Assembly (NCBI GenBank): GCA_050697275.1
Contig: JBOGZI010000244.1
Span: 1 to 11,565 of the forward strand
Reading direction: 5' to 3'
From: JBOGZI01 sp050697275
GTDB taxonomy: Bacteria; Actinomycetota; Thermoleophilia; Solirubrobacterales; 70-9
Length of the DNA: 11,565 nucleotides
A model generated the notes under the pieces. It was not told the DNA's origin and did not search any database. It was given only the letters and a program-made list of their open reading frames with translations. The translations under genes and the position numbers were made by a program. Of the stretch, positions 1 through 6,040 are shown one piece after another. Position 1 is the stretch's first letter. Every line of letters starts with the position of its first letter.

Positions 1-69
1 GCAGAACTCGAACTGAGCTAGCCACCAGGACGACTTGAAATCTAGCGTTGGGTCCGCCCTCTCGTGCTG

Positions 70-83
70 CGAACATATGTTCG
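70..83. promoter_or_regulatory. LexA-type SOS box (candidate operator)
   Basis: The bases CGAACATATGTTCG form a perfect 14-bp palindrome and match the LexA operator consensus known from Bacillus and actinobacteria, CGAAC-N4-GTTCG. It lies in a stretch with no supportable gene, about 80 bases before the tRNA-Arg. The likeliest target is a gene leaving the window to the left on the minus strand; a GTG at 23-25 on that strand opens a frame without stops to the window edge, but only eight codons are visible. Sequence match is strong; actual LexA control is inferred. Confidence 0.62.
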
Positions 84-146
84 GGGTGGTCCTATTCAGC
101 CAACGACTTCGAATACACCTGATCTGCCGGACTGACCGCGTACCGT

Positions 147-152
147 TAGACC
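147..152 (+). promoter_or_regulatory. Possible -10 box of the tRNA-Arg promoter
   Basis: TAGACC stands 9 nt before the first base of the tRNA-Arg. The longer string GTTAGAC also occurs upstream of the tRNA-Pro gene on the other strand, there as TAGACT. No convincing -35 hexamer is seen at 16-18 nt, so this rests on the shared motif and spacing. Confidence 0.35.
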
Positions 153-161
153 TGCAAATCG

Positions 162-235
162 GCCCCCGTAGCTCAGGTGGATAGAGCGAAGGATTTCTAA
201 TCCTTAGGCCGGAGGTTCGAGTCCTCCCGGGGGCA
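162..235 (+). tRNA. tRNA-Arg (anticodon UCU)
   Basis: A full cloverleaf can be folded. The acceptor stem is GCCCCCG (162-168) with CGGGGGC (228-234), the D stem is GCTC/GAGC, and the anticodon stem is AAGGA/TCCTT around loop TTTCTAA with anticodon TCT at 196-198. The T arm is GGAGG-TTCGAGT-CCTCC. Position 235 is the discriminator A, and CCA is not encoded. It reads AGA and, by wobble, AGG codons, which are rare in the high-GC genes here. No U-tailed terminator was seen in the 100 nt that follow. Confidence 0.96.
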
Positions 236-336
236 CTCTTCTCAAGGCGGCTCAGACGCTGCTTGCGAACCACGCGGAACGCCTGAAGGGCCTCCCGGCG
301 GGGCAGGCTAGCCGCGGCCGACCGGCCTCACACCCG

Positions 337-714
337 TCAGTTTTGGGGCGGCTCCGATCGGCTCTCGGGGGAGAATGCGGCGGCGCGGACGTAGAGCTTG
401 TAGAGGGTGAAGCCCTGCGCGACGCTGCTGGAGCAGGCCTCCTCGAAGATGTCGTAGGCGCGCTCGTCGTCGAGGGTCACGCCCCCTCCGCCGGTGCCGG
501 GCACCGGACCCGAGATGAAGGCGCGGATCTGGCGGATGGTCCCCAGCCGCTCGTCGACAGTCCCCTCGTTCCAGTCCGTGCAGTCGGCGAGCTCGATCGG
601 GTTGTCGAGCGTCGGACCCCCCGGCGGGCCGCCCCCCGACGAGCCGTCGTCGTCCGAGCCCCCGCAGCCGGTCAGGGTCAGCCCGATCAGCAGGGCTGCG
701 ACGGCGCTTCGCAT
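337..714 (-). CDS. Small lipoprotein of unknown function
   Basis: A 125-residue exported protein. It has a short signal peptide (one Arg, then a hydrophobic run of residues 4-15) ending in the lipobox L14-T15-G16-C17, so Cys17 should be lipidated and the protein anchored on the outer face of the membrane. A Gly/Ser/Asp-rich linker (18-36) follows, then a folded part from about residue 38 with two cysteines, C45 and C94, that could form a disulfide. The region 84-113 (DERAYDIFEE to YKLYVRAAAF) looks helical. It follows the beta-helix gene by 27 bases on the same strand. There is no ribosome binding site, but TAAGTT lies 7 nt before the ATG, so it may also have its own leaderless promoter. I recall similar short lipoproteins in Thermoleophilia but no assigned function. 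No haem or metal motif is visible. Confidence 0.85.
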   Translation of the reverse strand: MRSAVAALLIGLTLTGCGGSDDDGSSGGGPPGGPTLDNPIELADCTDWNEGTVDERLGTIRQIRAFISGPVPGTGGGGVTLDDERAYDIFEEACSSSVAQGFTLYKLYVRAAAFSPESRSEPPQN

Positions 715-721
715 CGGGCCG

Positions 722-727
722 AACTTA
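722..727 (-). promoter_or_regulatory. Possible -10 box of a leaderless promoter for the lipoprotein
   Basis: On the minus strand TAAGTT lies 7 nt upstream of the ATG at 712-714, and no Shine-Dalgarno sequence is present. The spacing matches the TANNNT boxes before the beta-helix, DUF1015 and membrane-protein genes in this window. No clear -35 element is seen, and the box lies just after the upstream gene's stop, so co-transcription is equally possible. Confidence 0.3.
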
Positions 728-741
728 GCGGGCGGTGGGCG

Positions 742-3219
742 CTAGCGCCTGGCGGCCTGCGGTTCCGGCGGCGTCAGGAACCAGTCGCAGGTGTCGGTGT
801 CGAACTCGAAGTCCCCGAGGCAGTTGAGCAGCTCCGCCTCCTGCGGGGCGCCGCCGGTGCCGATGCTGTCCGAGCAGTCGCCGCTGGCTCCCTTGCCCGG
901 CAGGGTCAGGGGCGTGTTGGGGGCGTCCTCGCCGCCCGGGTTCATCGGGGGCGTCGCGGTGAGGCTGTCCCGGGTGTTGTCGGGGCCGACGTTGTCGTAC
1001 CAGCAGTTGCGAACATTGCCCGCGAACTGGTCCCACCAGAAGTCGAGGCCGTTCGGGTCCTCCGCGTTCTGACCGGAGCTCGGCCAGGTCGGGTCGGGCG
1101 CGTGATCCGGGCTGCGACCCAGGACGTTGTTGTGGATCTCGTTGCGATGCGAGGTGTTGACCTCGGTCTCGTCGCAACCGTGCTGCTGGTTGCCTCCGGC
1201 GACCGGGTTGACGTCGCCGCAGACGAAGTTGTCGGGGACGGAGAAGAGCATCGTGCCGCGCCGCCAGTTGTCCCACATGTGGTTATTGCGGATCGTGTTG
1301 TTGTTGACGCCTGGCAGGAACATCGCGGTGCCGACCGGCGCCGGGATCCTGGGGATGACGTCAGTGCAACCCTGGTTCGGCCCGTGGGGGCCTGGGTTCT
1401 CGCCGTTGGCGCTGTCGCAGACGTTCAGCTCGCCATTCTCGTCCTCGACGTAGAGGTTGAAGTTGTTCGAGTAGAACTCGTTGTTCTCGATCAGGTCGGA
1501 GTCCTGCGGGAAGCCGGGGTGGCCGGAGGCGGTGAAGACGTCGGTGACGAGCCCCATCGCGTTGTCGTAGAAGTCGTTGTCGTGGATGTAGACGGAGTTC
1601 GCCGCGGTCCCTGAGTAGCCCGTGTTGCTGTGGCGCATGTCGCAGCGGCGGATCTCGGTGCTGAATTCGGTGGACATCGAGTGCTCATGGGCCGGGTCGT
1701 CGGCATCGAAGTTGGGGTCGGTCTGCTCGCCGTACTCGGCCGAGGAGCCCGGATAGAGCGCCGCGTCGCCGCTGCCCGCCGCGTCGCAATCCTGGATCAA
1801 GTGGTGCTCGGCGACGAAGGTGAGCACGCCGTAGTGGCCGTTGAAGTAGGTCTTGAAGTCCTCGAGCAGCAACCCATCGGTCTCAGCCGAGTAGATGTCG
1901 TGCTCGGAGGAGTGGCGGACGGTCATGTTTCGGAGGACGAAGCCGTCGGCGCGATCGGCGCGGATGCCGACGTCCTTGACGGAGCCCATCGGCGCTCCGT
2001 TCCCCGACTCGACGCGGCCGGAGTCGACGACGACGTCATCGGCGCTGATGCCGGAGCCCTCCAGCTGCAGGTTGCAGCGGATGCACGGGCCCTCGTCCGG
2101 AATCCCGTCACGGCGTGGATCGGCGGGATCCGGCGGCGGCGGCACGAACTCGCTGCCGTCCGGGTTCTTCTTCGGCTCCCGGCCCATGACCGCGATCAGG
2201 TTCTGCTGGTTGGGGCAGTGGAACTGGTAGCGGTAGGAGAGGGCGCCGGTATTGCCGGTGTCGTTCTGCTCGAACATGTCCGCGCAGGGGTTGTCTGCCG
2301 GCTCGGGGTGGCTCGGCACCGCGCGTGACTCCGGCTCCGTGTAGATGCCGGGCATCACGACAACCCGGTCGTTGTTGCCGGAGTCGTTGACCGCGTCCTG
2401 AATCGAGTCGTACGCGCACTGGGCGAGCAGCCTCGCGTTGAAGTCCCAGAGGCGATCGGCCTCCTGCTGGCTCACCGGAATCCGCGGTTCGGAGGGCCGC
2501 ACCTCGTAGCCGTTGGCCACCGCCTCATCGAGCGCGGGGTCGAGGCGCTGCATCGAGGGGTGCTCCATCAGCTGCTGCTCGTGCTCGTCGCGGGCCGACT
2601 GCTCGGCGGCCTCTTGCTCGGCTGCCGCCTGCTGCGCGGCGCGCTCGGCGGCCACCTGCTGCTGGTACTGGCTCGCGCCCGCCTGCCGCGCGATCTGCTC
2701 GGCGGCCAAGGCCGTCTCGTAGACGCTCCTCGCCCCGGTGAGACGACGGTTCAGCTTTCGGATCCGCTTCTTCTTCTTGGCGACCTTCTTGCCATAGCCC
2801 TTCTTCTTCGCCTGCTTCTTGCCACGGCGGACCTTGCTCAGCTTGCGCTCGAGGCGCTCGACCTCGGCCCTGCTCACCGCCAGGTTCAGTCGCTGGTTGA
2901 CCGCCTGCCCCTGGCGCTGGCTGAGCGGCTGCGCGGCCCGATAGGGCACCGCCTCGCCACCCTCGCAGACGACCCGCGTTTCCCCGACGGCGTCCTCGTC
3001 GAGCGCGTTGAACAGAGCGCGCGCCTCAGGCACGGCGCCTCCCGTGGGCTGCCCATCGGCCGAGTCGGCGCCGGCGTCGGGCCAGTAGGAGGCGCGTTCG
3101 ACGTGGGCGGATGCAAGCGAGGGGATCAGGGCCAGCCCGAGCGCCAGCCCGAGGACGCCGGAGAAGCGGCGCCTGCTCGCGGTGGATCCTCTCCCGTTTC
3201 GTCCCCGCAGGACGGCCAT
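742..3219 (-). CDS. Exported right-handed parallel beta-helix protein
   Basis: An 825-residue secreted protein with no predicted enzyme activity. Residues 1-38 form a signal peptide with an S15-R-R-R-F19 twin-arginine-like motif, a hydrophobic core (21-35) and a likely cut after A36-S37-A38. Residues about 115-165 are extremely Lys/Arg-rich, and 165-220 are rich in Ala, Gln and Glu with coiled-coil character. From about 270 (SIQDAVN to VVVMPGIYTE, 272-295) it reads like the entry strand of pectin-lyase-like folds. Further Asn-rich coils typical of NosD/PbH1 repeats lie near 419-485, 540-590 and 639-700. There are 16 cysteines after the signal peptide, which suits an extracellular disulfide-bonded protein. 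I see no pectate lyase catalytic signature, so it could be a polysaccharide lyase or hydrolase relative, or a binding protein. It is transcribed towards the lipoprotein gene. The ATG is supported by TAGACT 8 nt upstream. Its GC is lower than that of its neighbours. Confidence 0.85.
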   Translation of the reverse strand: MAVLRGRNGRGSTASRRRFSGVLGLALGLALIPSLASAHVERASYWPDAGADSADGQPTGGAVPEARALFNALDEDAVGETRVVCEGGEAVPYRAAQPLSQRQGQAVNQRLNLAVSRAEVERLERKLSKVRRGKKQAKKKGYGKKVAKKKKRIRKLNRRLTGARSVYETALAAEQIARQAGASQYQQQVAAERAAQQAAAEQEAAEQSARDEHEQQLMEHPSMQRLDPALDEAVANGYEVRPSEPRIPVSQQEADRLWDFNARLLAQCAYDSIQDAVNDSGNNDRVVVMPGIYTEPESRAVPSHPEPADNPCADMFEQNDTGNTGALSYRYQFHCPNQQNLIAVMGREPKKNPDGSEFVPPPPDPADPRRDGIPDEGPCIRCNLQLEGSGISADDVVVDSGRVESGNGAPMGSVKDVGIRADRADGFVLRNMTVRHSSEHDIYSAETDGLLLEDFKTYFNGHYGVLTFVAEHHLIQDCDAAGSGDAALYPGSSAEYGEQTDPNFDADDPAHEHSMSTEFSTEIRRCDMRHSNTGYSGTAANSVYIHDNDFYDNAMGLVTDVFTASGHPGFPQDSDLIENNEFYSNNFNLYVEDENGELNVCDSANGENPGPHGPNQGCTDVIPRIPAPVGTAMFLPGVNNNTIRNNHMWDNWRRGTMLFSVPDNFVCGDVNPVAGGNQQHGCDETEVNTSHRNEIHNNVLGRSPDHAPDPTWPSSGQNAEDPNGLDFWWDQFAGNVRNCWYDNVGPDNTRDSLTATPPMNPGGEDAPNTPLTLPGKGASGDCSDSIGTGGAPQEAELLNCLGDFEFDTDTCDWFLTPPEPQAARR

Positions 3220-3227
3220 CGCGGGCG

Positions 3228-3233
3228 AGTCTA
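3228..3233 (-). promoter_or_regulatory. Probable -10 box, leaderless promoter of the beta-helix gene
   Basis: TAGACT on the minus strand ends 8 nt before the ATG at 3217-3219, so the transcript would start at or next to the start codon. There is no Shine-Dalgarno sequence. The same hexamer precedes tRNA-Pro and the nicotinamidase-like gene. A possible weak -35 (GCGACC) lies 18 nt further upstream. Confidence 0.42.
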
Positions 3234-3279
3234 GCTACCGATTTTTTGGGAGGTCGCAGTTCCCGCTCCCAGCGCCCCT

Positions 3280-3285
3280 TACGAT
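3280..3285 (+). promoter_or_regulatory. Relict -10 box of the SnoaL-like pseudogene
   Basis: TACGAT is followed after 7 nt by ATC at 3293, which is in frame with the recognisable SnoaL-like sequence. The spacing equals that of the other leaderless starts in the window, which suggests that ATC was once an ATG. Confidence 0.3.
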
Positions 3286-3292
3286 CGGCCGG

Positions 3293-3547
3293 ATCGCGCC
3301 CTCCGACCCCAAGCAGATCGTGACCCGACTGATCGAGGACGTGATCAACGACGGCGACCTCGACTTGATCGACCAGTTCTACGCGCCGGAGATGGCCGCT
3401 GCGGCAAGAGGGTGGATAACGCCCCTTCCGAGAATCGTTCCCCGACGTCGATGCGTCAGCTCGGACTGGGCGAGGGCAACGGCTGAGTCACGCCGCGGCA
3501 GTCCCCACCGTGGCACTTTCGCGGGAGGAGAAAACCTGGTCCTCTGA
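3293..3547 (+). pseudogene. Decayed SnoaL-like / ester cyclase family gene
   Basis: The frame from 3293 reads APSDPKQIVTRLIEDVIN, then DGDLDLIDQFYAPEM up to GWITP. This is the typical N-terminus of SnoaL-like polyketide-cyclase-family proteins. At the CCCC run 3422-3425 the frame shifts by one, and the family's FRESFPDVD motif continues in another frame at 3426-3452. After that no frame gives a convincing family sequence for long, and one has a stop at about 3474. Intact family members run to roughly 120-150 residues; here less than half is recognisable, and the remnant ends beside tRNA-Pro. The codon where a start is expected is ATC, not ATG, with a -10-like box at the right distance; a GTG at 3320 is the first in-frame alternative. 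The number of lesions argues against a single sequencing error. No product is expected. Confidence 0.72.
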
Positions 3548-3548
3548 A

Positions 3549-3622
3549 TCGGGGCGCCGGGATTTGAACCCGGGACCTTTCGCCCCCAAAGCGAACGCGC
3601 TACCAGACTGCGCCACGCCCCG
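3549..3622 (-). tRNA. tRNA-Pro (anticodon UGG)
   Basis: Read on the minus strand the cloverleaf has acceptor stem CGGGGCG/CGCCCCG, D stem GCGC/GCGC-like with an AGTCTGGTAG loop, and anticodon stem TTCGC/GCGAA around TTTGGGG with anticodon TGG. The T arm is CCGGG-TTCAAAT-CCCGG. The discriminator A corresponds to base 3549, and CCA is not encoded. It is divergent from the DUF1015 gene. Confidence 0.96.
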
Positions 3623-3641
3623 AAATCGCTTCGGCAAACCG

Positions 3642-3647
3642 AGTCTA
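3642..3647 (-). promoter_or_regulatory. Possible -10 box of the tRNA-Pro promoter
   Basis: GTTAGACT on the minus strand gives the hexamer TAGACT, 19 nt before the mature tRNA. This would leave a short 5' leader for RNase P to remove. The same GTTAGAC string precedes tRNA-Arg. A GCCGG string occurs upstream of both at similar distance, but it is not a recognised -35. Confidence 0.35.
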
Positions 3648-3686
3648 ACCCTCGATTCGAACTGACCGGCTGAAGCGATGCCCGGC

Positions 3687-3692
3687 TAGGGT
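3687..3692 (+). promoter_or_regulatory. Probable -10 box, leaderless promoter of the DUF1015 gene
   Basis: TAGGGT ends 8 nt before the GTG at 3701 and there is no Shine-Dalgarno sequence. CTGACC at 3662-3667, 19 nt upstream, could serve as a stretched -35. It probably drives the whole downstream plus-strand cluster. Confidence 0.4.
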
Positions 3693-3700
3693 GCCGCTCC

Positions 3701-4948
3701 GTGGCCGAGGTCCTCCCAATGGCGGCAGTCCACTACGACCTGGAGAAGGTGGGGTCGCTGGCGGACGTGGTGGCGCCCCCCTACGACGTGATCGACGAGA
3801 TGGGGCGGACCGAGCTGGTCCGCCGCTCCCCCCACAACGTGGTCGAGCTGGACCTGCCCCGCGACCACTCCGGGGGCGATCCCTACGAGCACGCCGCCCG
3901 CCTCCTCGACGACTGGATGCTGGAGGGGATCCTGCGGCGCGACCCCGAGCCCGCGATCTGGCCCCTCGAGCAGGACTACCGCGCGCCGGACGGCCGCCGG
4001 CTCACCCGCCGCGGCTTCCTCGCCCGGGTGCGGCTCGCCCCTTACGGCGAGGGCATCCGGCCCCACGAGCGCACCCAGCCCGGCCCGAAGGAGGACCGGC
4101 TCCGGCTCACCCGCGCCACCCGCCACAACCTCTCCCCCATCTTCTCGCTCCACACCGGAAACGCCTGGCCGCTGATCGAGCCGGCGATCGGCGGCGACCC
4201 CTGGGCGCAGCTGGCCGACGAGGAGGGCACCACCCACCGCGTCTGGCGGGTCGCCGATCCCTCGGTGCACGAGGCGGTGAGCGCCGAGCTCGCCGGCGCC
4301 GAGCTGCTGATCGCCGACGGCCACCACCGCTACGAGACCGCGCTCGCCTACCAGCGCGAGCTCGGCGGGGCCGGCGAGCACGACTACGTGCTGATGGCCC
4401 TGGTCTCCCTCGAGGACCCCGGCCTCACTGTCTTCGCCACCCACCGCCTGCTCACCGACCTCACCGAGGAGCAGCGCGAGGGGATCCGCGGGACTGCGGC
4501 GGACCGCTTCGACCTCGACGAGGTGGAGACGGACGCGATCGTCCCCGACCCGGGCGACCCGGCCGGCAGCTTCGGCTACTTGGACTCCCACCACCAGCGG
4601 GCCTGGAGGCTGCGACCGAAGGGCGAGGCAGCCTTCGACGACCTGCTCGAGGGAAGCGATGCCTACCGCCGCCTCGACGCCGCCATCCTCGAGGCGGCCT
4701 TCCTGCGGGAGGCGGTCGGGCTGAGCGAGGAGGACATCGCCGCGAAGCGGGGGCTCGCCTACACCCCCGACGCCGACGAGGCGCTCACCAGGCTGCGGGC
4801 CGGCGAGTGCGACGCCGCCTTCTTCCTGCGCCCCACCCCGGTCGAGCAGGTGCGGGCGGTCGCCTCGGCCGGCGAGACGATGCCTCCCAAGTCCACCTAC
4901 TTCTTCCCCAAGCTGCTCACCGGGATCGTCTTCAACCCGCTCTCATAA
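3701..4948 (+). CDS. DUF1015 family protein
   Basis: A 415-residue soluble protein covering the full length of the DUF1015 family, whose biochemical role is not settled to my knowledge. Family landmarks are present in order: MAEVLP at the N-terminus, VAPPYDVI at 24-31, HERTQPGPKEDRLRL at 122-136, SPIFSL at 145-150, DGHHRYETA at 206-214, and the C-terminal PPKSTYFFPK/FNP block. The double-histidine DGHHRYET motif is the likeliest active or binding site. No signal peptide or membrane segment is seen. The GTG start is chosen because it gives the usual N-terminus and lies 8 nt after a TAGGGT box; the next ATG is six codons later. It is the first gene of a plus-strand cluster with cobalamin adenosyltransferase, OsmC-like and SDR genes. 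The family call is firm and the function is unknown. Confidence 0.93.
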   Translation: MAEVLPMAAVHYDLEKVGSLADVVAPPYDVIDEMGRTELVRRSPHNVVELDLPRDHSGGDPYEHAARLLDDWMLEGILRRDPEPAIWPLEQDYRAPDGRRLTRRGFLARVRLAPYGEGIRPHERTQPGPKEDRLRLTRATRHNLSPIFSLHTGNAWPLIEPAIGGDPWAQLADEEGTTHRVWRVADPSVHEAVSAELAGAELLIADGHHRYETALAYQRELGGAGEHDYVLMALVSLEDPGLTVFATHRLLTDLTEEQREGIRGTAADRFDLDEVETDAIVPDPGDPAGSFGYLDSHHQRAWRLRPKGEAAFDDLLEGSDAYRRLDAAILEAAFLREAVGLSEEDIAAKRGLAYTPDADEALTRLRAGECDAAFFLRPTPVEQVRAVASAGETMPPKSTYFFPKLLTGIVFNPLS

Positions 4949-5029
4949 GATGGGGGTCGGATCAGGGTTGCCAAGCCGATCGCGCCCGCACCCGGCAGCG
5001 CGGACGCGAAGCCGAGCAGCTGCCGGTTG

Positions 5030-5599
5030 ATGATGGTCAAGATCTACACCCGCAAGGGGGACGACGGCACCACCTCGCTCTGGTACGGCGGGCGGGTGCC
5101 CAAGGACGATGCGCGAACCGAGGCCTACGGCTCGGTCGACGAGGCGAACTCCGCGCTCGGTCTGGCGCGCTCCCTCTGCGGCGGGGACGAGGCCGAGCTC
5201 TCGGCGGACATCCTCAAGGTCCAGGAGGAACTGTTCGTGGCGGGAGCGGAGCTCGCCACCGCGCCGGAGGCCGCCGACCGGCTCGAGGGCCGCGTAAGCC
5301 GGGTCACCGAGGAGATGGCGACCGAGCTGGAGGCCCTGATCGACCGCTACATGGAGCAGGTCGAGCTGCCCCCCCAGTTCGTGATCCCCGGCGGGACCCA
5401 GCTCTCCGCCGCGCTCGACCTGGCCCGCAGCGCGATCCGGCGCGCGGAGCGCCGCGTCGTCGCGCTCAAGGACTCCGGCCAGCTCGCCTCGACGGCCGTC
5501 CTCCACTACCTCAACCGGGCCTCCGACCTGGTCTACGCGATGGCCCGCTACGCCGACGAGCCCGACCCCCAGTTGTTCAAGGGAAGGAAGGGCAGCTGA
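5030..5599 (+). CDS. PduO-type cob(I)alamin adenosyltransferase
   Basis: A cytoplasmic enzyme of 189 residues that transfers the 5'-deoxyadenosyl group of ATP to cob(I)alamin, making adenosylcobalamin. Family motifs are visible: the ATP-binding N-terminus YTRKGDDGTTSLW (6-18), the RTEAYGSVDEANSALG block (29-44), IPGGTQLSAALDLARSAIRRAERR (119-142) and the C-terminal LNRASDLVYAMAR (161-173). The length is normal for single-domain PduO proteins. Three successive start codons, TTG 5027, ATG 5030 and ATG 5033, are possible. The ATGs are preferred because relatives begin with M(V)KIYT. There is no good Shine-Dalgarno sequence. It lies 81 bases after the DUF1015 gene and overlaps the OsmC-like gene at TGATG, so those two are probably translationally coupled. 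The consumer of the cofactor, such as a mutase or class II ribonucleotide reductase, is not in this window. Confidence 0.93.
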   Translation: MMVKIYTRKGDDGTTSLWYGGRVPKDDARTEAYGSVDEANSALGLARSLCGGDEAELSADILKVQEELFVAGAELATAPEAADRLEGRVSRVTEEMATELEALIDRYMEQVELPPQFVIPGGTQLSAALDLARSAIRRAERRVVALKDSGQLASTAVLHYLNRASDLVYAMARYADEPDPQLFKGRKGS

Positions 5600-6003
5600 T
5601 GCCCAGCGCCGTCGCCCGCCGCCGCCAGGGCTACGAGCACGAGCTCGAGGTCCGCGGGCACCGCCTGATCTCGGACGAGCCCACCGACCGCGGCGGCGGC
5701 GACGCCGGACCGACGCCGACCGAGCTGCTCGCCGCCTCGCTCGCCTCCTGCACAGCGATCACGATCGAGATGTACGCGGACCGCAAGGAGTGGGAGCTGG
5801 GAAAGGTCGAGGTGGCGGTGGACTTCGGCGAGGCATCGCCCTCGGGGTCCCCGAGCTTCGAGGTCGAGATCACGATCCCGGCCGAGCTCACCGACGAACA
5901 GCGCGAGCGCATCCTGGTGATCGCCGGCAAGTGCCCCGTCCACAGGACGCTGGCGGCGCAGGACGTGAAGATCGAGGACTCCCTGGCCACGATCGAGGCG
6001 TGA
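5599..6003 (+). CDS. OsmC/Ohr family peroxidase-like protein
   Basis: A 134-residue protein of the OsmC family, thiol peroxidases that reduce organic or inorganic hydroperoxides. The two expected cysteines are present: C51 in LAASLASCTAITIEMYADRK and C112 in AGKCPVHRTL. The motif PTPTELLAASLASC and the second-cysteine context KCPVH are typical of the YhfA-like subgroup, some members of which may act in other ways than as peroxidases. The ATG overlaps the TGA of the preceding adenosyltransferase gene, and a GGAAGG sequence about 9 nt upstream can serve as ribosome binding site. Signal peptide and membrane segments are absent. Coupling with a corrinoid enzyme may reflect oxidative sensitivity of cob(I)alamin chemistry, but this is speculation. 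Confidence 0.92.
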   Translation: MPSAVARRRQGYEHELEVRGHRLISDEPTDRGGGDAGPTPTELLAASLASCTAITIEMYADRKEWELGKVEVAVDFGEASPSGSPSFEVEITIPAELTDEQRERILVIAGKCPVHRTLAAQDVKIEDSLATIEA

Positions 6004-6040
6004 GCCGGCGCGATGGGCGCGGTCGGGAGCTGAGGCGAGG

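Noticed and set aside
1..21. Possible C-terminus of a plus-strand gene (six codons then TAG at 19-21)
   Set aside because: Six codons cannot be judged; other frames are equally open and nothing identifies a protein.
281..308. GCCTG...CAGGC hairpin after tRNA-Arg as a terminator
   Set aside because: The pairing is interrupted by an eight-base bulge and no U-run follows; in GC-rich DNA such pairings are common.
738..749. Perfect 12-bp palindrome GGCGCTAGCGCC over the beta-helix stop codon as an operator
   Set aside because: It is GC-rich, matches no operator I know, and lies within the end of a coding region; it is noted only as a symmetry.
343..1614. A 423-codon plus-strand open frame opposite the lipoprotein and beta-helix genes
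   Set aside because: Its Val/Ala/Gly/Arg-rich translation has no domain, and it lies fully antisense to two genes with signal peptides and recognisable folds.
3525..3544. GAGGA...TCCTC hairpin next to the tRNA-Pro 3' end as a terminator
   Set aside because: There is only a five-base stem with a large loop and no U-run downstream on the minus strand.
3691..6003. A 770-codon plus-strand open frame across the DUF1015 and adenosyltransferase genes
   Set aside because: Most of it is an Arg/Pro/Gly-rich shadow frame of high-GC genes in another frame; only its last 134 codons from ATG 5599 are a real gene (OsmC-like).
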